Assembly (NCBI GenBank): GCA_016787785.1
Contig: JAEUTO010000006.1
Span: 1-64,000, forward strand
DNA length: 64,000 bases
Origin: Bacteroidia bacterium
Lineage (GTDB): Bacteria; Bacteroidota; Bacteroidia; B-17B0; Aurantibacillaceae
Reading direction: 5' to 3'
This document shows, piece by piece, positions 43,930 to 51,418 of this stretch (position 1 is its first letter; each line of letters begins with the position of its first letter). The notes beneath the pieces were generated by a model. That model was not told the DNA's origin, searched no databases, and saw only the letters and a program-made list of their open reading frames with translations. Made by a program: the position numbers and the translations under genes.

Positions 43930-44940
43930 ATGAAGCGACTGCAGTTAGAAGATTTATCGAAGCAGCTTGGGTTTTCAAAGACCCTAATTTCGATGGTGTT
44001 AAATGGCAAAGGAAATCAATATGGTATTAGTAAAAAAACGCAGGCAGAAGTATTAGATGCCGTTGCGAAACTAGACTATACCCCAAATAAGTTTGCAAAA
44101 GCATTACGAACGGGTAAAAGTAATTTTATTGGATTAATAGTAGCAGATATTGCTAACCCTTTCTATTCCAAAATTGCAAAAAACATTGAAGGTGTTCTTT
44201 TTGAGAAGAACTATAATTTGATGGTTTGTAGTACCGATGAAAATGAAGAAAAAGAAAAACGCCTGGTGGAAATGATGATCAACCAACAAGGCGTTGACGG
44301 TTTAATTATTGCTTCTACATTTAAAGATTCTTCTTTTTACGATCAGCCAAGGTATTCTTCTATTCCAACGGTATTTATTGACCGTGTGTTACCATTATTC
44401 AATACCAATTACGTGGTTATTGATAATTACGGTGGCGCACTTGAAATAATAAATCATTTAGTATCAAAAGGCTGTAAAAAAATCGCCTGCTTTTCTATAA
44501 CCCCTTCATTTATTAGTACTATCGAGGATCGTGTAAATGGTTACAAAGACGCATTAACAAAAAATAAATTAAAATTCGATTCATTACTTTTACGCCCAAT
44601 TAATTTTGAAAATGTTCAAAGTGATGTAGACGAAGCGGTAACTGAATTATTAAAAACACAACCGGATCTTGATGCTATTTTTGCATTGAACAATAATATT
44701 GCTACAGCTATTTTAAATGTTCTAAAGAGGAAAGAATTCGTAGAAAAAGGTAAGAAAATAAAAATTGCCTGTTTTGATGATATTGAACTGTTTAATATTA
44801 TTGATAAGCCCGTGATCTCTGTTTCTCAGCCGGTGGAAGAGATAGGGAAGAACGCCTCGTTATTGATCCTTGATATTATGGATGGAAAGCAAACCAACAA
44901 ATCAAATATTGTGCTTTCTACAAAGCTAATTGAGCGGTAG
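43930..44940 (+). CDS. LacI family transcriptional regulator
   Basis: A 336-residue regulator. The N-terminal helix-turn-helix (about 1-60) reads LEDLSKQLGFSKTLISMVLNGKG, followed by the hinge helix KLDYTPNKFAKALRTGKS. The effector-binding domain (about 62-336) is periplasmic-binding-protein-like: FIGLIVADIANPFYSKIAKNIE, GVDGLIIAST, and IACFDDIELFNII near the end. Such proteins usually sense sugars or nucleosides, but the divergent target here is an aminotransferase. The intergenic region contains palindromes over both promoters. The C-terminal 23 bases overlap the 3' end of the converging SprT-like gene. Confidence 0.92.
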   Translation: MKRLQLEDLSKQLGFSKTLISMVLNGKGNQYGISKKTQAEVLDAVAKLDYTPNKFAKALRTGKSNFIGLIVADIANPFYSKIAKNIEGVLFEKNYNLMVCSTDENEEKEKRLVEMMINQQGVDGLIIASTFKDSSFYDQPRYSSIPTVFIDRVLPLFNTNYVVIDNYGGALEIINHLVSKGCKKIACFSITPSFISTIEDRVNGYKDALTKNKLKFDSLLLRPINFENVQSDVDEAVTELLKTQPDLDAIFALNNNIATAILNVLKRKEFVEKGKKIKIACFDDIELFNIIDKPVISVSQPVEEIGKNASLLILDIMDGKQTNKSNIVLSTKLIER

Positions 44941-45574
44941 TTTCCGTATCAAAAAGCTCAACTTCTGTTAGGGGATTAAATAAATAAACGGTTCCGCTTT
45001 TTAATTCAATACATTTAAATCTTTTGCGTATGCGTTCGCCTTTTTTAAAGATGCGTTCGCGGTTGTATAAAAACAACGTATTAAAAGGTAAATGTTCTAA
45101 AAAAATAGTACCGTTATCTTCATCATGCAATTTTAAAGTACGCAATAATTGAACGTCGCTACAGCTTGATGCTGCTGGGTTTTGAAGATATTTACGTAAT
45201 GCAGCAAAAACTTCTAAAGGAAAAATATCAGTACTCAAAAAAGGCTGCATTAATTTTTGGAAATTTTTCTTCCACTCAATACCATGTGGGTTAACAGAAT
45301 TTTTATGTTCGTTATACGTTACCAAATGCGCTACTTCATGCACCAACGTTATTAAAAAAGCGTATTTATTTAAGTTATGATTGATGGTAATCGTATGATT
45401 TAAACCGCTATGTGGCGACATGTAATCTCCCAAACGTGTTTTGCGCTCTTTGGTGATCTTTAATTTAAAATCCAGGTCAATTATCCACTCGGCAATAGTA
45501 CCTACGGTCTCTTCCGGCAAATATTTTTTTAATATTGCCGAATTGCGTTGATATTGAAGCGCTCGAGGATCCAC
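44918..45574 (-). CDS. SprT-like zinc metallopeptidase domain protein
   Basis: A 218-residue cytoplasmic protein. The zinc-peptidase motif is HEVAH (LITLVHEVAHLVTYNEH), with a third histidine plausibly in NPHGIEWKKNF, as in SprT and Spartan proteins (HExxH plus H). The N-terminal LKKYLPEETVGTIAEWI matches the Bacteroidota SprT-like group. The C-terminal ~60 residues form a beta-rich zinc-ribbon-like part (RKRFKCIELKSGTVYLFNP) with only one evident Cys. SprT-like proteases can digest DNA-protein crosslinks in eukaryotes; the role in bacteria is poorly known. Tail-to-tail overlap with lacI-type gene. Confidence 0.85.
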   Translation of the reverse strand: MDPRALQYQRNSAILKKYLPEETVGTIAEWIIDLDFKLKITKERKTRLGDYMSPHSGLNHTITINHNLNKYAFLITLVHEVAHLVTYNEHKNSVNPHGIEWKKNFQKLMQPFLSTDIFPLEVFAALRKYLQNPAASSCSDVQLLRTLKLHDEDNGTIFLEHLPFNTLFLYNRERIFKKGERIRKRFKCIELKSGTVYLFNPLTEVELFDTETTAQLAL

Positions 45575-45647
45575 GCGGTAAATTTAATTATCTTTAATAT
45601 AAATAATTTACCTAAAGTTGTAACTTTACAAACATATTTTAGTTAAA

Positions 45648-46424
45648 ATGCAGGCAAAACCCATTATTGATCATATTGTTAGCTGGTTAAAAAGTTATTC
45701 TGAAGCATCAGGAACGGATGGATTTGTAGTTGGCATTTCAGGTGGCATCGATAGCGCACTTACTTCAACACTTTGCGCCATGACGAAAAAAAAAGTAATT
45801 GTTCTTAACTTACCTATAAGACAATTTAAAACTGAATTTGATCGCAGCACTGAACATATAAACTGGCTAATGTCGAAGTTTAAGAATGTAGAAACGTCAA
45901 CCGTAGATCTTACGGGAACTTTGGAAAGTCTTGAAACAACGTTTCCAAAAGAGATCCAGGATCATTTAACTATGGCCAATACGCGGGCACGTTTACGAAT
46001 GACAACGCTTTATGCTTTTGCGGGACATAACCGTTTATTGGTTGCAGGTACGGGAAATAAAGTAGAGGATTTTGGGATTGGGTTTTTTACCAAGTATGGT
46101 GATGGCGGTGTGGATATTAGCCCAATAGCCGATCTGTATAAAACAGAAGTTTATGCTTTGGCAAAAGAGTTAGGTGTTGTAAATAATATACAGCAGGCAA
46201 AACCCACAGATGGTTTGTTTGATGATGGAAGAAACGATGAAGATCAAATAGGGGCCAGCTATCCTGAATTGGAATGGGCAATGGAATATCTTGCAAAAAA
46301 AGAAACAACAGAATTAGATGCAAGACAAAAAGAAGTTTTACGCATTTACACCTCAAGACATAATGCAAACAAGCACAAAATAAATGCTATTCCTGTTTGT
46401 TTGATACCACAAAATTTAAAATAA
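45648..46424 (+). CDS. nadE: NH3-dependent NAD+ synthetase
   Basis: Amidates nicotinic acid adenine dinucleotide with ATP and ammonia. At 258 residues it has only the synthetase domain, so it lacks the glutaminase part of longer NadE forms. The PP-loop VVGISGGIDSALTSTLCA lies at about residues 27-44. ANTRARLRMTTLYAFA, VAGTGNKVEDFGIGFFTKYGDGG and the C-terminal RIYTSRHNANKHKINAIPVC are family signatures. A TAACTTTA box lies upstream. An unknown gene follows after 28 bases. Confidence 0.95.
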   Translation: MQAKPIIDHIVSWLKSYSEASGTDGFVVGISGGIDSALTSTLCAMTKKKVIVLNLPIRQFKTEFDRSTEHINWLMSKFKNVETSTVDLTGTLESLETTFPKEIQDHLTMANTRARLRMTTLYAFAGHNRLLVAGTGNKVEDFGIGFFTKYGDGGVDISPIADLYKTEVYALAKELGVVNNIQQAKPTDGLFDDGRNDEDQIGASYPELEWAMEYLAKKETTELDARQKEVLRIYTSRHNANKHKINAIPVCLIPQNLK

Positions 46425-46452
46425 AAATTAACCTATAATACAATATAGAATA

Positions 46453-46890
46453 ATGTTAGACAAATTAATTAATCTCGTAAAAGAAAATGCAGGAGATGCT
46501 ATAATTAATAACAGGGCAATTCCAAACGAAAATAACGATGCGGCTATTAATTCTACAGCTAATTCCATTTTTGACACATTAAAATCACAAGCTAGCGGTG
46601 GAAATTTGAATGGAATAATGGATATGTTTAAAAATAATTCTGCTTCTGGTGAACTTTCCGAATCCATGAATTCGAACGTGGCCGGCGATCTGGTGAAAAA
46701 ATTTGGTATTGATAATGCCGCTGCTTCTGGCATTGCTTCTTCTTTAATACCAAAGGTTTTGGAGAGTCTTACTAATAAAACAAACGACCCCAATGATTCT
46801 AGTTTTGACTTAAAGGATATAATGCAAAATATTGGTGGAACCGGCGACTTAGGAAATATGATGGGCGGATTAGGTAATTTATTTAAGTAA
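46453..46890 (+). CDS. Small unknown protein between nadE and ybaB
   Basis: A 145-residue soluble protein rich in Asn, Ser, Gly and Met. The N-terminal ~60 residues form a helix (MLDKLINLVKENAGDAIINN), the middle is Ala/Ser-rich with SGIASSLIPKVLESL, and the tail is Gly/Met/Asn repeats (GTGDLGNMMGGLGNLFK). It resembles the DUF937 and DUF2780 groups in composition but I cannot confirm it. The tail looks like the Gly/Met tails of YbaB-type or chaperone proteins. Four bases separate it from ybaB, so the two are certainly co-transcribed. This neighbourhood is the best clue to its role. Confidence 0.75.
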   Translation: MLDKLINLVKENAGDAIINNRAIPNENNDAAINSTANSIFDTLKSQASGGNLNGIMDMFKNNSASGELSESMNSNVAGDLVKKFGIDNAAASGIASSLIPKVLESLTNKTNDPNDSSFDLKDIMQNIGGTGDLGNMMGGLGNLFK

Positions 46891-46894
46891 AAAT

Positions 46895-47200
46895 ATGTTC
46901 GGAAAAATGGGCGATATGCTTGGTAAGCTTCAAGAAATGAAGCAAAAGGCAGATGAGATAAAAAATAAACTCGATGGCATTATTTTAAATGTTGAAGGTG
47001 CGGGCGGCGATATTAAAATTGAAATTACCGGCAACCGAAAAATTAAGAATATAAAAATTGCCGCAGCCTTGCAACATGGTAGCAAAGAAGAACTGGAAGA
47101 ACAATTAACAGTTACAGTTAATAAAGCTATTGAAGCTGCTGATAAATTAAATGAAGAAGAAATGAAAAAAGCAGCAGGCGGTTTATTGCCTGGCTTATAA
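46895..47200 (+). CDS. ybaB: YbaB/EbfC nucleoid-associated protein
   Basis: A 101-residue DNA-binding dimer of the YbaB/EbfC family. The helix-strand-helix pattern is typical: MGDMLGKLQEMKQKADEIKN, then NVEGAGGDIKIEITGNRKIKNI, then EELEEQLTVTVNKAIEAADKLNEEEMKKA, ending GLLPGL. In many bacteria it sits next to dnaX and recR; here it is instead in an operon with nadE, an unknown gene and gamma-carbonic anhydrase. It probably acts as a non-specific nucleoid protein or transcription modulator. Confidence 0.93.
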   Translation: MFGKMGDMLGKLQEMKQKADEIKNKLDGIILNVEGAGGDIKIEITGNRKIKNIKIAAALQHGSKEELEEQLTVTVNKAIEAADKLNEEEMKKAAGGLLPGL

Positions 47201-47210
47201 AAAATAAATT

Positions 47211-47723
47211 ATGGCTGTTATTTTACCCGTAAAAGGTATCTCCCCAAAATTAGGAGAAAATTGTTTTGTAGCTCCCAACGCTACGATTGTTGGTGACGTA
47301 GTTATGGGGAACGAATGTAGTGTTTGGTTTAACGCTGTTGTTCGTGGTGATGTAAACAGTATTCGTATTGGTAATAAAGTAAATATTCAGGATGGCGCGG
47401 TGTTGCATTGCACTTATCAAAAAACAAAAGTAAGCTTAGGTAATAATGTTTCTATCGGTCACAACGCCATTGTACACGGTTGCACCGTGCACGATAATGT
47501 GTTAATTGGAATGGGTGCCATTGTAATGGACAATTGCGAAATTGGCAGTAATACCATCATAGCCGCTGGCGCCGTGGTTACCGAAGGAACAATAGTGCCA
47601 AGCGGTTGTATCTTTGCTGGCGTGCCCGCAAAAAAAGTAAAAGATATTTCGCAGGAATTAATTAGTGGAGAAATAGACAGGATAGCCAACAACTATCTAA
47701 TGTACAGTAGCTGGTTCAAATAA
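47211..47723 (+). CDS. Gamma-carbonic anhydrase family protein
   Basis: A 170-residue left-handed beta-helix protein (gamma-CA/YrdA-type). Hexapeptide repeats run through ATIVGDVVMGNECSVWFNAV and NKVNIQDGAVLHCTY. The zinc ligands are the His in VLHC and the pair in SIGHNAIVHGCTVH, as in gamma-CAs. The catalytic acidic loop of Cam is absent, so carbonic anhydrase activity is possible but unproved; acyltransferase-like or other roles are known for relatives. It starts 10 bases after ybaB and ends the operon, converging with the enoyl-CoA hydratase gene three bases on. Confidence 0.9.
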   Translation: MAVILPVKGISPKLGENCFVAPNATIVGDVVMGNECSVWFNAVVRGDVNSIRIGNKVNIQDGAVLHCTYQKTKVSLGNNVSIGHNAIVHGCTVHDNVLIGMGAIVMDNCEIGSNTIIAAGAVVTEGTIVPSGCIFAGVPAKKVKDISQELISGEIDRIANNYLMYSSWFK

Positions 47724-47726
47724 AAA

Positions 47727-48503
47727 TCATTCACCTTTAAATTCAGGTTTACGTTTTTCTAAGAACGATTTTACGCCTTCGTTATAATCATAACTGTTGG
47801 CGCATTTAACCTGTATATCACCTTCCAAAGATAATTGTTGCTGTAAATTATTTGTAGCGCTGGCATTTAGTAAACGTTTTGTTTGACCAATTGCCAGTGT
47901 TGGCATAGCCGCTATAGTGGTTGCAAACTCTAATGTTTTTTCTGCTAATTCGGCATCTTCAAATAATTTGTAAACCATGCCAAAACCTTTAGCGTCTTCC
48001 GCAGTTAATTTATCGCCGGTTATCATTAACGCGCTTGCCAATTGAAAGCCCACTAAGCGCGGTAACGTAAAAGTTCCACCGCTATCTGGTATCAAACCAA
48101 TTTTAGAAAAAGCTTGTATAAAACTAGCCGACTTTCCTGCCAACACTATGTCACAGGCCAATGCAATATTTGCGCCGGCACCAGCAGCCACACCATTTAC
48201 AGCTGCAATAATTGGTTTTTCAATATTGCGTATTCTTAAAATAATAGGATTATAATGTTCATCAACAATGCGTTTTATTCCTGGTCCTTTGGGGTCCATT
48301 GCTTCTGCAAGATCTTGTCCTGCACAAAAGGCTTTTCCTGTAGCGGTTAAAACAATTGCCCTAACACTTTTATCTTTTTCTGCTTTGTCTAGTTCTGCAA
48401 TTAAAGCTAAAGCCATCTCGCGGTTAAAGCTGTTAAATTTTTCAGGGCGATTTAGTGTAATAACTAAAACGTTGTTTTTTTGTTCGCTTAAAATAAAACT
48501 CAT
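47727..48503 (-). CDS. Enoyl-CoA hydratase/isomerase, PaaG-like
   Basis: A 258-residue crotonase-fold enzyme from ATG 48503; the frame is open 28 codons upstream, but MSFILSEQKNNVLVITLNRP is the classic start. Oxyanion-hole residues are in FCAGQDLAEAM and VAAGAGANIALACD. SKIGLIPDSGGTFTLPRLVG and the tail ATNNLQQQLSLEGDIQ resemble PaaG (1,2-epoxyphenylacetyl-CoA isomerase) and the FadB-type hydratases. No other phenylacetate genes lie in the window, so a general beta-oxidation or PaaG role cannot be decided. A DUF1569 gene lies 19 bases upstream on the same strand. Confidence 0.88.
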   Translation of the reverse strand: MSFILSEQKNNVLVITLNRPEKFNSFNREMALALIAELDKAEKDKSVRAIVLTATGKAFCAGQDLAEAMDPKGPGIKRIVDEHYNPIILRIRNIEKPIIAAVNGVAAGAGANIALACDIVLAGKSASFIQAFSKIGLIPDSGGTFTLPRLVGFQLASALMITGDKLTAEDAKGFGMVYKLFEDAELAEKTLEFATTIAAMPTLAIGQTKRLLNASATNNLQQQLSLEGDIQVKCANSYDYNEGVKSFLEKRKPEFKGE

Positions 48504-48522
48504 AATTTTTTTAATAAATAAA

Positions 48523-48975
48523 TTAAACTCCAAATTGGCGTAAATGGTGATCAAGATGTTTGCTTTGCAATTTATCCCATTCTTCAATGGTCATTGCTCC
48601 AAAAAAAGGATGCGGTGCTTTTGTAATTCCCTCAGGGCCTTTGTTGTGAAAATACTCCAGTGATTCTAATAATTTTTGCTTTTCAGTTTCAAAAACACGT
48701 TCATCGGTAATTTTTGCTTCAGCAAAAGTTGGAATATTTTTTTTGAATTGAGGATCATTGACAATAGACCTTTTTGCACTTTTACCAAATAATAATTTTA
48801 TAAGCGCATTTACTTTAGGCACTAATTTACCGGAAGCAATCTCGAAAGGTTTTTGAGCGTGTGTTAGCATTTGACCAACATTCATTTTACCCCATTGCGC
48901 CTGCGATTGTGGCGTTAACTTATTGATACGCTCAATAAACTGCTGTTTTGTTTCTGTTTTGAATAAACTATCCAT
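48523..48975 (-). CDS. DUF1569 (DinB-like) protein
   Basis: A 150-residue helical-bundle protein; ATG 48975 is preferred over an in-frame TTG at 48993. DUF1569 features: FIERINKLTPQSQAQWGKMNVGQMLTHAQKPFE near the start and the histidine-rich end EEWDKLQSKHLDHHLRQFG. In DinB-like proteins three histidines bind a metal; here the His in LTHAQKP and two in KHLDHHLRQFG are candidates. The function of the group is unknown, perhaps thiol-dependent transferase. The enoyl-CoA hydratase gene follows 19 bases downstream. Confidence 0.85.
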   Translation of the reverse strand: MDSLFKTETKQQFIERINKLTPQSQAQWGKMNVGQMLTHAQKPFEIASGKLVPKVNALIKLLFGKSAKRSIVNDPQFKKNIPTFAEAKITDERVFETEKQKLLESLEYFHNKGPEGITKAPHPFFGAMTIEEWDKLQSKHLDHHLRQFGV

Positions 48976-49072
48976 AATTTTTGTAATACTCAAATTACGT
49001 AACTAATTGGCTTAAATCAAAATTATTATTATGGTCTGTTAAACTTTACTACTTTTAACTAGTCTAATAAAT

Positions 49073-50371
49073 ATGAGAAAAATTTACTTTAGTTTTTTAT
49101 TTGCATGTAGCTTTTCTTTAGTAAAAGCACAGTCTTTGTATTTCCCACCATTAACCGGTACAGTATGGGACACCATGTCACCACAAAGCCTTAATTGGTG
49201 CCAACAACGCATAGATTCTTTATATAATTATCTACAAGTAAAAGACACTAAATCTTTTATCGTTTTAAAAAATGGTAAGATAGTGTTGGAAAAATATTTT
49301 GGCACTTATACAATGGATTCAACATGGTATTGGGCATCGGCAGGTAAAAGTCTTACCGGTTTTTTAGCCGGCGTTGCGCAGCAAAAGGGATTAATAAATA
49401 TAAACAATCAAGTGTCTCAATATATCGGCACAGGTTGGACAAGTGCACCTTTAGTAAGAGAGAATTTAATTACTGTAAAAAATTTGTTACAAATGACCAG
49501 CGGTTTAGATGACGGGCCGCCGGCGCCGTGCGATAACGAAGATACAGCAAAATCATGTTTAATATATCAAGCAAATGCAGGCACAAGATGGGCTTATCAT
49601 ACAGGAGCGTATAAAAAAACGCAGAGTGTAATTAGCGCTGCAGCCGGACAATCATATAATGCTGTTACAACAAATTGGGTAAAAAATAAAATAGGAATGG
49701 ATGGTTTTTGGTTTGATCAGATCTATTATAGCAAAGCAAGAGGCATGGCGCGTTTTGGTTTGTTAAACTTAAATAAGGGAATTTGGGCAAATGATACTAT
49801 TATGAAAGATTCACTTTATTTTAAAAATATGACCAACTCGTCACAAAGCTTAAATAAAGCATATGGCTATTTATGGTGGTTAAATGGTAAAACCGACTTT
49901 ATGACACCGGGTTCTCAAATCGTATTTCCTGGAGTATTAATGCCAAATGCCCCAACCGATATGTTTGCCGCGTTGGGAAAGAACGATCAAAAAATATATG
50001 TTGTACCTAGCCAAAAGCTTGTTGTAATAAGGCAAGGCAATACAGCGGGTGGTTTTAATTTAGCGGCATCTGCATTTGATAACGTACTGTGGGATTATAT
50101 AAACAAATTGGTTTGCAGCACAGCGTCAATTAAAGAAGCGGATCTACTCCAAAAAATTTCAGTTTATCCTAATCCTGCAAAAGATCTTATTACAATTAAA
50201 TCTGAAGTTGAATTAAGATCTGTTTTAATTACAAATTGCCTTGGGCAGAGTTTTGAAGTAAAAATGACAAACAATTCTATCGATGTTTCTCCACTAAAAA
50301 AAGGCTTGTATCTCCTAACGATCACTTCGTTAAATAATACAAGCCTTGTAAAGAAAATTGTGATCGATTAA
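49073..50371 (+). CDS. T9SS-sorted serine hydrolase (beta-lactamase/penicillin-binding-like)
   Basis: A 432-residue secreted hydrolase with signal MRKIYFSFLFACSFSLVKAQ. The class C beta-lactamase-like domain (about 30-345) shows the nucleophile motif SAGK (WASAGKSLTG, Ser89 and Lys92). The second motif is less canonical: YHTGAYKK in place of YxN. TSGLDDGPP and YGYLWWLNG are family features. The C-terminal ~75 residues form a type A T9SS domain (VYPNPAKDLITIKS). It could be a secreted esterase, amidase or D-amino-acid peptidase; resistance is not implied. It overlaps the converging arginase-family gene by four bases. Confidence 0.88.
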   Translation: MRKIYFSFLFACSFSLVKAQSLYFPPLTGTVWDTMSPQSLNWCQQRIDSLYNYLQVKDTKSFIVLKNGKIVLEKYFGTYTMDSTWYWASAGKSLTGFLAGVAQQKGLININNQVSQYIGTGWTSAPLVRENLITVKNLLQMTSGLDDGPPAPCDNEDTAKSCLIYQANAGTRWAYHTGAYKKTQSVISAAAGQSYNAVTTNWVKNKIGMDGFWFDQIYYSKARGMARFGLLNLNKGIWANDTIMKDSLYFKNMTNSSQSLNKAYGYLWWLNGKTDFMTPGSQIVFPGVLMPNAPTDMFAALGKNDQKIYVVPSQKLVVIRQGNTAGGFNLAASAFDNVLWDYINKLVCSTASIKEADLLQKISVYPNPAKDLITIKSEVELRSVLITNCLGQSFEVKMTNNSIDVSPLKKGLYLLTITSLNNTSLVKKIVID

Positions 50372-51321
50372 AAATCGTTACTTAACTGGTTCGTTGTTTT
50401 TTGAAGGATCTCAAAAGCATTCTCGGCCATTAAGTTTTCCTTATCTAATGTTGGATTGATTTCTACCATTTCAAAACAAACAATTTTTTTGCTACGCATG
50501 ATGTAGTATATGAGATTACCCGCTTCTTTTTCGGTAATTCCATTCGGTACCGGCGTGCCGGTTCCACTCGAAATCCTTGAATCCATGCTATCTACATCAA
50601 AGCTTACATATATAATGTCGCAATGATCAAGATAATTTAAAGATTCTATAGCAACGCGTTCAACCGCCTTTTTGCGTATCTCCTGTAAATTAAATACCCT
50701 TACTTTATTTTTCTTGATCAAGTGATCTTCGGCAGGCTCAAAATCCCGTAAAGCAATGAAAACCAAGTCGTCATAATATATTTTCGGGCAAATCCCACCC
50801 AAATTCTTCAATTTTTCCCAATATTCAACCGTTTCATCATCCGGTTTATTCATCTGTCTGTCTCGGTTATCTTCCGCTAACACACAGCATAACGGCATCC
50901 CGTGCATATTGCCGCTGGGGGTGGTGTAAGGACTATGAAGGTCGGCATGGGCATCGATCCATATTACCCCGAGTTTCTTGTCAGGGTAGGCCATGCGTAT
51001 CCCACTTATGGTTCCTAAAGCAGAACTATGATCGCCGGCCAAAACAATTGGCACCTGATCGGCCTTTAACGTTTTCTGTATTTCTTTGGCAATACGCTCA
51101 TTCAGGTTAAATATACCTTTAATACGTTTAGCATAATCGTGCACTACCGGCTCCAAAAGCAAGTTGTTCTCGTTGGGGATCTCAACAGACTTATACCGCT
51201 TAAAGAAGGCGCTACCAAAGTCTAAAGCCGCTATCTTAATGGCGTCAACCCCCATACTTGAACCACGCGTACCCGCGCCGATCTCACTCTTAACTTCTAT
51301 AATTTTAATAGGTTTTATCAT
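50368..51321 (-). CDS. Arginase/agmatinase family hydrolase
   Basis: A 317-residue ureohydrolase. The di-manganese site is clear: GDHSSALGT, WIDAHADLHSPYTTP (DxHxD) and SFDVDSMD, followed by SSGTGTPVPNGI. These residues fit arginase, agmatinase or formiminoglutamase; the substrate loop with GNMHGMPL and a C-terminal EINPTLD favour arginase-like, but this cannot be settled. The divergent neighbour is arginine decarboxylase, whose product agmatine would be the substrate if this is an agmatinase. Either way the two form an arginine-to-polyamine or arginine-to-ornithine module. Its stop overlaps the serine hydrolase stop by four bases. Confidence 0.9.
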   Translation of the reverse strand: MIKPIKIIEVKSEIGAGTRGSSMGVDAIKIAALDFGSAFFKRYKSVEIPNENNLLLEPVVHDYAKRIKGIFNLNERIAKEIQKTLKADQVPIVLAGDHSSALGTISGIRMAYPDKKLGVIWIDAHADLHSPYTTPSGNMHGMPLCCVLAEDNRDRQMNKPDDETVEYWEKLKNLGGICPKIYYDDLVFIALRDFEPAEDHLIKKNKVRVFNLQEIRKKAVERVAIESLNYLDHCDIIYVSFDVDSMDSRISSGTGTPVPNGITEKEAGNLIYYIMRSKKIVCFEMVEINPTLDKENLMAENAFEILQKTTNQLSNDF

Positions 51322-51351
51322 ATAACTTAACTTTTTATTAATAATAAGCCT

Positions 51352-51359
51352 TATTTTTG
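51352..51359 (+). promoter_or_regulatory. -7 box for arginine decarboxylase
   Basis: TATTTTTG is an exact TAnnTTTG match about 60 bases before ATG 51419. A clear -33 TTTG is lacking. If used, the leader contains the two inverted repeats described below. Confidence 0.35.
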
Positions 51360-51362
51360 CGT

Positions 51363-51410
51363 AAAGTAAATCACTTACTTTATATAATATTTAACCAAGT
51401 AACTAACTTG
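51363..51410. promoter_or_regulatory. Two inverted repeats between arginase and arginine decarboxylase
   Basis: AAAGTAA-ATCAC-TTACTTT (51363-51381, 7-base arms) and CAAGT-AACTA-ACTTG (51396-51410, 5-base arms) share the core AAGT..ACTT. They lie just upstream of the decarboxylase start and could be an operator pair or leader hairpins. Confidence 0.4.
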
Positions 51411-51418
51411 CATTTAAG

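Noticed and set aside
49073-50371. Antibiotic-resistance beta-lactamase
   Set aside because: The SxxK motif is present but the second motif is not canonical, and the T9SS domain and family build suggest a secreted esterase or peptidase-like enzyme.
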